A stretch of DNA of 7,031 nt from Planctomycetes bacterium RBG_16_43_13 (GTDB taxonomy: Bacteria; Planctomycetota; MHYJ01), in NCBI GenBank assembly GCA_001828445.1, contig MHYJ01000054.1, forward strand, positions 1 to 7,031, given 5' to 3'. Each line of letters begins with the position of its first letter. The first letter of the stretch is position 1. Below, in pieces: positions 1 through 5,220 of the stretch. Under the pieces are notes generated by a model. That model made no database searches. It worked only from the letters and a program-made list of their open reading frames with translations, and had not been told where the DNA came from. The position numbers and the translations under genes are program-made.

Positions 1-1443
1 GCCATAACCGGCATTGAGCCGCACGTCGAAACCTTTCAGAAAACAGAGGAAGGACGCATCAAGGTTACCGTATCCAATTTTTCACCCGACAAGGTTAAAA
101 ACCTCCTTGCGCAGGTTTATATTAATGGGAAAAAGACCACTCAGGGGTTTTACAACATCGATCCAAACTCATCGGAGGTGAAGGAGTTTTCCTTTAGCAT
201 TGCCTCAGAGTATGCGGAGGCGAAGCCGGGCAAGAGAAAAGATATCGCCGGGTGGGTCGAAATCCCGGACGACCACCTAAACGCCGACAATAAACGATAT
301 TTTACGATAAACAGTTCGCGTAAACTGGACATACTCCTGATCGACGGAGACCCAAAAACAAATATCTACGAGAGCGAGACGTTCTATTTGGAAAAGGCGT
401 TGAACCCCGGACGCGACCACGCATCTTCCATCAACCCGGTCGTCTGTTCCGTGCAGGAGGTAAACGATATCAACCTTGACCGCTTCCCGATTGTTTTTCT
501 CTGCAACGTAGAGACCCTTCCCACGGAAAAGATCAGAGAACTTGAGAAATACGTAAGGCAGGGAGGTTCCGTCGTCTTTTCGATGGGCGGCAAGGTGGAC
601 GCCGGTTACTACAATAACTCGTTTGGCGACCTGCTCCCCTACCGCCTCCATACCGTAAGGACTTTTTCGGACAATGGCGCGTTATCGGAAGAACAACCGC
701 TCCATCTGAAGACCACAGAGCCGCCACACCCCACGCTGCGGGCCTTTTCAGAGGCGGATAAACATGTCTTGAACACCATAAAATTTTATAGAATAATGTA
801 CGTCGATCCCACTTCCCCCGGCAACTGCAAAACCATCCTCTCCTTTTCCAACGACACACCGGCCGTTGTTGAAAGGCAGGTGGACAAGGGAAAAGCGGTA
901 TTCTTCGCCTCGTCCCTCGACAGAGACTGGACAGACCTCCCCGTAAAACCCCTCTTCCTACCCCTGATACAACAGTTGTGCAGATACCTTGCGGGCAACG
1001 TGGGAGAGGAGATGCAGCACGGGATAGAGGTTGCGGACGCCTGGCAATTACCGTCGCCTTACGACGTTAATACCTTAGAAATAATGAACCCTGAAGGCGA
1101 AAAAACCCTGTTGCAGCCACAGAGTGTAAACAACGAAAAGGTCTTTTCATATAACGAGACCGGCTTGCCGGGCATCTATACCGTTACCGTAAACGGGGAG
1201 GCGCACCCAAAACTACCCCAAAAATTTGCGGTAAACCTCGACATGAAGGAGTCGAACCTCGACAAAATGGAGCAAAACAACGTCACCGCCCTCCTAGCCG
1301 GCACAAACCACACCATCACCTCCTCACCCATAAGCACGGGCGGCGATACGCTCATGGGCGAGGCCAAAATGACGCTATGGGGACCCATTCTCTTCTTCAC
1401 CCTCTGCATCCTTTTTGCAGAATCGATTATATCGAGAAAGTAG
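1..1443 (+). CDS. BatA/VWA-type membrane protein, C-terminal part (5' end outside window)
   Basis: The frame is open from the first base, so the gene starts upstream; about 480 residues are visible. There is no reason to start it at the internal GTG at 178. Seen: a beta-rich stretch at residues 1-105, then LDILLIDGDP (about 109-118), VFLCN (about 165-169) and GGSVVFSMGG (about 188-197), and a later GKAVFFASSLDRDW segment. This pattern suggests the class I glutamine-amidotransferase-like fold found in the C-terminal half of BatA/VWA proteins. No catalytic Cys-His-Glu set is evident, so a non-enzymatic role is likely. The last 24 residues contain one hydrophobic helix (LWGPILFFTLCILFAESII) followed by RK, which anchors the protein in the inner membrane. 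In PVC bacteria such genes usually sit with MoxR ATPase and DUF58 genes, but those are not in this window. Family assignment is by recognition; the precise role is unknown. Confidence 0.75.
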   Translation, partial: AITGIEPHVETFQKTEEGRIKVTVSNFSPDKVKNLLAQVYINGKKTTQGFYNIDPNSSEVKEFSFSIASEYAEAKPGKRKDIAGWVEIPDDHLNADNKRYFTINSSRKLDILLIDGDPKTNIYESETFYLEKALNPGRDHASSINPVVCSVQEVNDINLDRFPIVFLCNVETLPTEKIRELEKYVRQGGSVVFSMGGKVDAGYYNNSFGDLLPYRLHTVRTFSDNGALSEEQPLHLKTTEPPHPTLRAFSEADKHVLNTIKFYRIMYVDPTSPGNCKTILSFSNDTPAVVERQVDKGKAVFFASSLDRDWTDLPVKPLFLPLIQQLCRYLAGNVGEEMQHGIEVADAWQLPSPYDVNTLEIMNPEGEKTLLQPQSVNNEKVFSYNETGLPGIYTVTVNGEAHPKLPQKFAVNLDMKESNLDKMEQNNVTALLAGTNHTITSSPISTGGDTLMGEAKMTLWGPILFFTLCILFAESIISRK

Positions 1444-1468
1444 CGAAACGCTAAGAAAATGATTTCTT
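1441..1468 (+). terminator. Possible weak terminator hairpins at the end of the BatA-like gene
   Basis: Two small adjacent inverted repeats start at the stop codon: TAGCG-aaa-CGCTA (1441-1453), and AAGAAA-atga-TTTCTT (1453-1468). They could stop transcription, but the stems are short and no long T-run follows, so this is tentative. Confidence 0.25.
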
Positions 1469-1730
1469 TCTGTGTCGATAAGCATAAGGAGGGAAATGGT
1501 AATAGAGATTCTTTGTGGTGGGGGTTGTTTAAAAATACTTGCAATATTTTTTGATTTTTGATTTACTACCACGCGGGTATACAGAAAAATAATTATCAAA
1601 TCTTTGAGCTTACCGGTTGAGGAAAGATGGTTGTGCAACAAGCTTGCTCCATAAAACAAGCCCTTAAGGGTACTGATTAGCAATCTGGACCCGCAAATTT
1701 ATTCGTGCGATAATGTTTTGTACACATGAA
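1444..1730. other. Intergenic stretch without recognisable gene
   Basis: This 287-base AT-rich stretch lies between the BatA-like gene and the target duplication of the mini-element. I see no plausible coding frame, tRNA or clear promoter; only short imperfect repeats such as CAAGC (near 1639 and 1659) are visible. It is probably chromosomal spacer, possibly with older decayed insertions. Confidence 0.4.
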
Positions 1731-1738
1731 GTAATAAT
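1731..1738 (+). repeat. 8-bp target site duplication, left copy
   Basis: GTAATAAT directly abuts the left terminal inverted repeat and is repeated perfectly, in the same orientation, at 2233-2240 directly outside the right terminal repeat. This is the classic footprint of transposition with 8-bp staggered cuts. Confidence 0.8.
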
Positions 1739-1764
1739 GGGTCTTCGCGTACTCGTGTGGGTAA
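1739..1764 (+). repeat. Left terminal inverted repeat of the mini-element
   Basis: This 26-bp end matches the reverse complement of 2207-2232 at 24 positions. The mismatches are at 1741 and 1748. The inner CGTACTCGTGTGGGTAA differs from the right copy only at its first base. Confidence 0.8.
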
Positions 1765-1799
1765 ATTATCGGGTTTTTTAGATAATCGTGTGGAGTAAA
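1765..1799 (+). repeat. Subterminal inverted repeat and partial copy of the terminal motif
   Basis: ATTATC (1765-1770) pairs with GATAAT (1781-1786) across a T-rich 10-nt loop. It is followed by CGTGTGGAGTAAA, an imperfect direct copy of CGTGTGGGTAAA from the inner part of the terminal repeat. This could be an additional transposase-binding site; it is seen only at the left end. Confidence 0.45.
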
Positions 1800-1833
1800 G
1801 ACGTTTTGATAAGATTTATCGCATTAAGGACTA

Positions 1834-1946
1834 ACGGATGTATAAGAAAAGAGTGGCCGTAATGGTTATACGGTCACTCCATCCGTATAGTCACTCACAA
1901 AGGCACTCAGGTTGCTTCTCAGCATTGCCCTATCTTCCTTGTGAGT
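1834..1946. repeat. Tandem stem-loops inside the mini-element
   Basis: Stem 1: GAGTGGCCGTA (1851-1861) pairs with TACGGTCACTC (1869-1879), with 7 nt between and one G-T pair if RNA. An outer stem, ACGGATG (1834-1840) with CATCCGT (1880-1886), encloses it and leaves a 10-nt bulge on one side. Stem 2: ACTCACAAAGG (1893-1903) pairs with CCTTGTGAGT (1937-1946) with a one-base bulge, with a GGCA/TGCC pair just inside. MITE interiors are often structured; whether this is transcribed is unknown. Confidence 0.5.
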
Positions 1947-2039
1947 AACAGAAATATATCAAATACCGAGCGAGATTACAATACAAGGACTATTACTCTT
2001 ACAAATGGACATTATAAGTCATAATCAATTATTTTAAGG

Positions 2040-2193
2040 CTAAAATCCAAGCTGCGCAAATATCGCTTTTAGGTCACTACCAGTTTTCTTGAACAGTCAT
2101 TTCTCTTATCGCAGGAATATAACCTAAGCGTGACAAGTATTTGAAGTCAAGTTTTCCTCTGAAACCCTTGTGTTTTATGGTGTAGAGAAAGAA
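2040..2193 (-). pseudogene. Possible decayed coding remnant inside the mini-element
   Basis: Read on the minus strand, 2193-2080 is open and protein-like, containing KHKGFRGKLDFKYLSRLGY then IPAIREMTVQENW and a stop (2077-2079). A second frame overlaps and continues as LFKKTGSDLKAIFAQLGF to a stop at 2040-2042. One frameshift would join them into about 45 residues ending in a natural-looking C-terminus. I do not recognise the family. There is no start codon or ribosome site, and chance cannot be excluded. Confidence 0.25.
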
Positions 2194-2206
2194 CTATACT
2201 GGAATA

Positions 2207-2232
2207 TTACCCACACGAGTACACGAAGAGCC
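2207..2232 (-). repeat. Right terminal inverted repeat of the mini-element
   Basis: This is the inverted partner of 1739-1764, two mismatches over 26 bp. It lies only about 20 bp from the methyltransferase stop codon, so the element inserted directly behind that gene. Confidence 0.8.
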
Positions 2233-2240
2233 GTAATAAT
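2233..2240 (+). repeat. 8-bp target site duplication, right copy
   Basis: A perfect copy of GTAATAAT (1731-1738) in the same orientation, immediately outside the right terminal repeat. Confidence 0.8.
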
Positions 2241-2245
2241 AAATG

Positions 2246-2263
2246 CGCCTGCTAAAAAAGGCG
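2246..2263 (-). terminator. Weak hairpin across the methyltransferase stop codon
   Basis: CGCCT (2246-2250) and AGGCG (2259-2263) form a 5-bp stem whose loop contains the stop codon and an A/T run. On the minus strand the T-run lies in the loop, not after the stem, so this is not a canonical terminator. Confidence 0.2.
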
Positions 2264-3127
2264 TAGTTGCTTACTTTCTATCGGTATTCCGTACCCTTTA
2301 GAACTTGGTGGTTCAAAGTTTGTTATCAACACTTCACGATTTAGTACACGTTCTTTCCCGTTTTTCTTGGCCTTCATGCCCGATGCAGACGTAACGTAAG
2401 TGTAGTGATATCCATTGAATAATTGATGAACTTCATCAGAGTCATAAGATGAAAGTATCCATTTACATTTTGTTCGGCTAATACGTGCTGCTAATTGTCT
2501 ATGGTCTGCCCAATCACGCATATTATAAAAATAATTTACTCCATTGTCAGGATATGGTGGGTCAAGGTACATTATTGTATTGTCGGTATCGTATCTATCA
2601 ATACATTTATCCCATGCTAGGTTTTCAATAATCACAGTTCGTAACCGGTTATGAATCGGCTCTATTCTTTTTCGGAGGGTCTCTAAAGCACCAATAAGCC
2701 TGTTGCCATGTCCACCATCATTGGTACTGGTTTGAAAGCGTGGATAATTCAGTTCACCGCCCCAGCCAGCCATAATTAAGTAGTAAAATCGGTGAGCGCG
2801 TTGCATTTCATTTAAGTTTTGTGTGTTTAGTGCTGCGAGTCTCTGAAATTCAGCCCGTGAAACTAATTCAAGGTCAAAAGATTGTAAGAATTTATCGGGT
2901 TGTTCTCTTACAATACGAAAGAAATTAATTAATTCGCTGTCCTTGTCGTTAAGGACTTCCACATCACTAGGCGGTTTTCCGAATAAGACCCAAGCGGCTC
3001 CGCCAAAGACTTCTACATAACAAGTATGAGCAGGTAGTAAATCAATAATTGGCTTTCGCAGTCTTGATTTACCGCCTACCCATTTAATAGGGCTATTTAG
3101 CATAGTGTATTCGTTTTTAGTATCCAT
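2252..3127 (-). CDS. D12-class (Dam-like) DNA adenine N6-methyltransferase of a Type II R-M system
   Basis: This enzyme would transfer a methyl group from S-adenosylmethionine to adenine N6 in the recognition site, protecting host DNA from the neighbouring endonuclease. With the start at 3127 it has 291 residues, normal for the family (Dam is 278). Seen: IKWVGGKSRL (14-23) and VEVFGGAAWVLF (38-49), the cofactor-binding motifs; and YLDPPYPDNG (187-196) with the catalytic DPPY at 189-192. This motif order is that of the alpha group. The protein ends in QLRLF, which resembles the beta-clamp-binding pentapeptide. The frame is open to 3307, but the strong promoter at 3168-3196 would start transcripts near 3161, so upstream ATGs, including 3169, are excluded. 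ATG 3127 has GGTGA 10 nt ahead; ATG 3103 is an alternative just before the first motif. It is divergent from the regulator gene. Site specificity cannot be read from the sequence. Confidence 0.9.
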   Translation of the reverse strand: MDTKNEYTMLNSPIKWVGGKSRLRKPIIDLLPAHTCYVEVFGGAAWVLFGKPPSDVEVLNDKDSELINFFRIVREQPDKFLQSFDLELVSRAEFQRLAALNTQNLNEMQRAHRFYYLIMAGWGGELNYPRFQTSTNDGGHGNRLIGALETLRKRIEPIHNRLRTVIIENLAWDKCIDRYDTDNTIMYLDPPYPDNGVNYFYNMRDWADHRQLAARISRTKCKWILSSYDSDEVHQLFNGYHYTYVTSASGMKAKKNGKERVLNREVLITNFEPPSSKGYGIPIESKQLRLF

Positions 3128-3151
3128 ATTTATTTTTTCACCGAAAACAAT

Positions 3152-3168
3152 TGTCTCTGGTAGAGACA
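3152..3168. promoter_or_regulatory. Candidate operator: 17-bp palindrome over the methyltransferase start of transcription
   Basis: TGTCTC-tggta-GAGACA is a perfect 6-bp inverted repeat with a 5-bp centre. It covers the last base of the -10 box and the predicted start point near 3161, and ends 21 bp before the regulator's ATG. Its size and symmetry suit a dimeric XRE-type protein such as the one encoded next door. It does not obviously match published C-box consensus sequences. In RNA it could also form a short 5' hairpin. Confidence 0.5.
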
Positions 3169-3196
3169 TTATAGCATTGGAGTTACTTAATGTCAA
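3168..3196 (-). promoter_or_regulatory. Consensus sigma70-type promoter of the methyltransferase gene
   Basis: On the minus strand, TTGACA (3196-3191) is followed by exactly 17 nt and TATAAT (3173-3168), a perfect match to the housekeeping consensus in both boxes and spacing. The predicted start is near 3161, giving a leader of about 34 nt to the ATG at 3127. The -35 box overlaps the start codon of the divergent regulator gene (3190-3192). Confidence 0.8.
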
Positions 3197-3444
3197 GGGT
3201 GCAATCAAAGCCAAAACTCTTAAAGTTTGGAGAAAAGTTACAAATCTTAAGGTTAGAAAGCAATTTAACACTGCAACAATTTGCAGAGTCATTAGGTTAT
3301 AGCGCACATGGTTATATTAGCGAACTCGAATCAAGCAAAAAAACACCTACGGTTGAATTTGTGTTGAGTGTATCACGAGTATATAACGTTTCGATTGATA
3401 TTCTCTTAAAAGATGAATTAGAGTTGGAAAGGAATTCAAAATGA
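3190..3444 (+). CDS. XRE-family HTH regulator, candidate R-M controller (C) protein
   Basis: This 84-residue protein is nearly all one helix-turn-helix domain (about 10-72). Helix 2 is LTLQQFAESLG (26-36), the turn and recognition helix are around SAHGYISELESSKK (38-51), and the conserved TPTVEFVLSVSRVYNVSIDILL tail follows. The size matches known C proteins, which bind as dimers, activate their own C-R operon and repress the methyltransferase. The start is backed by GGAG (3179-3182) 7 nt before the ATG. Its stop overlaps the endonuclease ATG by 4 bases (ATGA), so the two are translationally coupled. I see no convincing + strand -35/-10 pair ahead of it, as expected if the promoter needs activation. 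A plain repressor cannot be excluded. Confidence 0.82.
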   Translation: MSRVQSKPKLLKFGEKLQILRLESNLTLQQFAESLGYSAHGYISELESSKKTPTVEFVLSVSRVYNVSIDILLKDELELERNSK

Positions 3445-4265
3445 CATTGGCATTTGTTAACAGAATACCGACGAAGGCTGAATTTGAAAAATTCCGTCTG
3501 ATACTCAGCACTTACCAAGATGGTTCAGGGATGCTTGCTATTGAAAACGGACGCACACTTCCCGGTTGGCGTGATTTTGAAAGAACAGTAGCCACTACTT
3601 TCAACGGTGAAAATCAAGAAAACAAATCCATTTTTGATGTGTTGCTGAATGACCCAAATCGGCCTGTTAAATACGGCATTTCTTGCAAAATGAGAAGCGA
3701 ATTGAATCGTATTCAAAAAGATGGCCGAGTCACTATAGAGTTATCCAATTCTGTTAAGGAATTTGCAGATTTTTTAGAAACCAAGGGTATAAAGAAATCT
3801 GAATATGTAAACCGTCCGCAAGAGGTAGGAAAAGGAATTGTCGAACTTGTGGGAAAATGGAAAAATGCTGTCAGTATAGAACAGGGTGGAATGATTAATG
3901 TGTCAAAAAGTTGTTATTTGACCTTGATGTATAACGATTCAGGGTTTTATCAACTTCATTGGTTCAAAATTGATTTACCAAATCCCGCTGAACTTGAGTG
4001 GTATTATCCTGAAGTTGTTAAAAATGGTCAGCGCGTAATAGCGGGTCACATTAACGGCAATGATAAAAACGGCGGTAGAGTTTTTGAATGGTATAGCGAT
4101 TCTGGCGGACAGATGAAATATTACCCGCTTGCGTCAAGTGCCGTTTGGGCTTCGCCCATTTTTAAACTTGAGCCAATTCCCGAAAATGTAAGCAAAATTG
4201 AGCTTTGCATGAAAGCTAAAATCTATTTCCCAGAACAATGGCAAAAAATATCAAGTAAGTTCTAA
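3441..4265 (+). CDS. Putative Type II restriction endonuclease (PD-(D/E)XK-like)
   Basis: 274 residues, directly coupled to the controller gene by an ATGA overlap and divergent from the adenine methyltransferase; this position is that of the endonuclease in C-regulated R-M systems. Within it, WRDFERTVATTF (43-54) is followed by SIFDVLL (63-69) and YGISCKMR (78-85). D66 and the S81-C82-K83 strand, with E47 upstream, fit the metal-binding core of a PD-(D/E)XK nuclease, in which the acidic residue before the Lys is here replaced by Ser-Cys. RVTIELSNSVKEFADFLETKGI (96-117) looks conserved in relatives I recall but cannot name. It presumably cuts the unmethylated site that the neighbour methylates. 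Function comes mainly from context; the active site is inference and the specificity is unknown. Confidence 0.68.
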   Translation: MTLAFVNRIPTKAEFEKFRLILSTYQDGSGMLAIENGRTLPGWRDFERTVATTFNGENQENKSIFDVLLNDPNRPVKYGISCKMRSELNRIQKDGRVTIELSNSVKEFADFLETKGIKKSEYVNRPQEVGKGIVELVGKWKNAVSIEQGGMINVSKSCYLTLMYNDSGFYQLHWFKIDLPNPAELEWYYPEVVKNGQRVIAGHINGNDKNGGRVFEWYSDSGGQMKYYPLASSAVWASPIFKLEPIPENVSKIELCMKAKIYFPEQWQKISSKF

Positions 4266-4303
4266 ATTCATAAGGCTATTAAGGTTAAAAACGCTAACAT
4301 TGC

Positions 4304-5035
4304 ATGAGGATTACAACGGTGCCCAATACTTCGATCCGCTTTGGTCTTAAGAATAACCTGAATAAAAGGTCCAGTATCTGGAAATGTTGGACAAGTGTGG
4401 GCACGGGCAAAAGTGACGTTTATATTACGAATCGTGCAATAGGAAAAGCGCTGAAAGTAAGCTTACACCAATCTGGTTCATGGCATATTGCGTTTGATTC
4501 TAACTTTCTGAAGAAAGAAGTATTGTACGAAAGTCGCCTTACCTCAAATCGTTTTGTTGATAAATGGCTAAAACCTCCAGAAATATGTGCGGGTTGTACA
4601 CTGGCTTTGAGAATTATAATTCCAGAAGATGCAGTTAACATACCCATAAGTAATAAAGTTCCTTACTCTACAGTGTGGATAACAGCACCACCTACTGGTA
4701 AAGCAATAGAAATTGTTTTGCTCTTTACAGCACCCCACTCTAATTCTTCCCGCTGGCCCGGACGTGATTCAATGGGGACACATTTGCTTGGAAGTTTTCA
4801 AATTGAAAACGGTTATAGATTATGGATCGTACACTACGTGATAGACAAACCCATAATAGATACAAAATGGGGGACAGTTACCTACTTCAAATCTGGAAAA
4901 GCAGTCGTTCAACAAAGCCGAAATCACCGCGAAATTATTTTTAGCCAAGCGAAGGACGGCTCTCGCATTTTGTTTGAGTGTAATGTAGAAATACATCAAA
5001 ACAGGGAATTAGAGATAAAGAGGCATTCGGCGTAG
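4304..5035 (+). CDS. Conserved-looking hypothetical protein downstream of the endonuclease
   Basis: 243 residues from ATG 4304, but no ribosome site precedes it. GTG at 4319 has GAGGA (4306-4310) 8 nt ahead and would give 238 residues; I consider it equally likely. Seen: SSIWKCWTS (23-31), SDVYITNRAIGKALKVSLHQ (37-56), SGSWHIAFDS, a central IVLLFTAPHSNSSRWPGRDS segment and a polar, likely beta-rich C-terminal third (WGTVTYFKSGKAVV). There is no signal peptide, membrane helix or recognisable catalytic motif. The N-terminal pattern resembles hypothetical proteins I recall from other bacteria, but I cannot name a domain. It lies 38 bases behind the endonuclease on the same strand without a clear terminator between, so it may be co-transcribed. 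It may be an R-M accessory gene or an unrelated passenger. The function is unknown. Confidence 0.7.
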   Translation: MRITTVPNTSIRFGLKNNLNKRSSIWKCWTSVGTGKSDVYITNRAIGKALKVSLHQSGSWHIAFDSNFLKKEVLYESRLTSNRFVDKWLKPPEICAGCTLALRIIIPEDAVNIPISNKVPYSTVWITAPPTGKAIEIVLLFTAPHSNSSRWPGRDSMGTHLLGSFQIENGYRLWIVHYVIDKPIIDTKWGTVTYFKSGKAVVQQSRNHREIIFSQAKDGSRILFECNVEIHQNRELEIKRHSA

Positions 5036-5220
5036 TTTGGGGTGTATATGGCATGAGGAGGTGGTTAGCACAGTCTATATGAGGAGATAGCGTAGATATG
5101 GATGGGCTGGTGTCGGCGATAGAAATTCGTGCCTTTGTCGTGCCGTATAGCGTTAAAAAAGGCATGAAAAAGCCTGTGATATAATAGCCGCAGTAGATAA
5201 ATGAGTGGCTAATCATACAG
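5036..5220. other. Spacer before the IS66 transposase, probably IS leader
   Basis: 185 bases. An ATG at 5098 opens a 28-codon frame ending at 5184, but nothing supports it. A small inverted repeat, AGGC (5160-5163) / GCCT (5172-5175), lies just before the candidate promoter. The left end of the IS should fall here, but I found no sequence matching the inverted right end. Confidence 0.4.
5177..5185 (+). promoter_or_regulatory. Extended -10 promoter candidate for the IS66 transposase
   Basis: TG-A-TATAAT: a perfect -10 hexamer (5180-5185) with the TGn extension, about 36 bp before the transposase start. There is no good -35 box at normal spacing, which is tolerated by extended -10 promoters. 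Confidence 0.5.

Larger units (their letters stand above)
1739..2232. mobile_element. 494-bp non-autonomous transposable element (MITE-like), ISL3-like termini
   Basis: The element is bounded by 26-bp imperfect inverted repeats (1739-1764 and 2207-2232, two mismatches) and by perfect 8-bp direct repeats. It has no intact transposase, so it would have to move in trans or is a decayed element. The termini start GGGTCTTCG (left) and GGCTCTTCG (right, read inward). An 8-bp duplication with GG-starting ends resembles my recollection of the ISL3 family; the family assignment is inference. Inside the left end there is a further inverted repeat (ATTATC 1765-1770 / GATAAT 1781-1786), and the motif CGTGTGG-TAAA is partly repeated at 1787-1799. 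Tandem stem-loops occupy 1834-1946, and a broken reading frame lies on the minus strand near the right end. It sits between the BatA-like gene and the R-M locus. Confidence 0.72.

Noticed and set aside
178..180. GTG at 178 as the start of the BatA-like gene
   Set aside because: The frame continues open to the first base with protein-like sequence and there is no ribosome site, so it is an internal Val.
1176..1683. Minus-strand open frames over the end of the BatA-like gene and the spacer
   Set aside because: They are antisense to a clear coding frame, or AT-rich spacer, with no ribosome site or protein-like pattern.
1834..1946. Retron-type ncRNA or CRISPR-like array
   Set aside because: There is no reverse transcriptase gene, no regularly spaced repeats and no cas genes; the structure lies inside a transposable element.
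3125..3307. N-terminal extension of the methyltransferase to 3307 or 3169
   Set aside because: It overlaps the regulator gene on the other strand, and a consensus promoter lies inside it; transcripts would start after those ATGs. The extension is hydrophobic and not like the family.
5098..5184. 28-codon frame ahead of the transposase as a vestigial IS66 accessory gene
   Set aside because: Too short, no clear ribosome site, and no resemblance to TnpA or TnpB.
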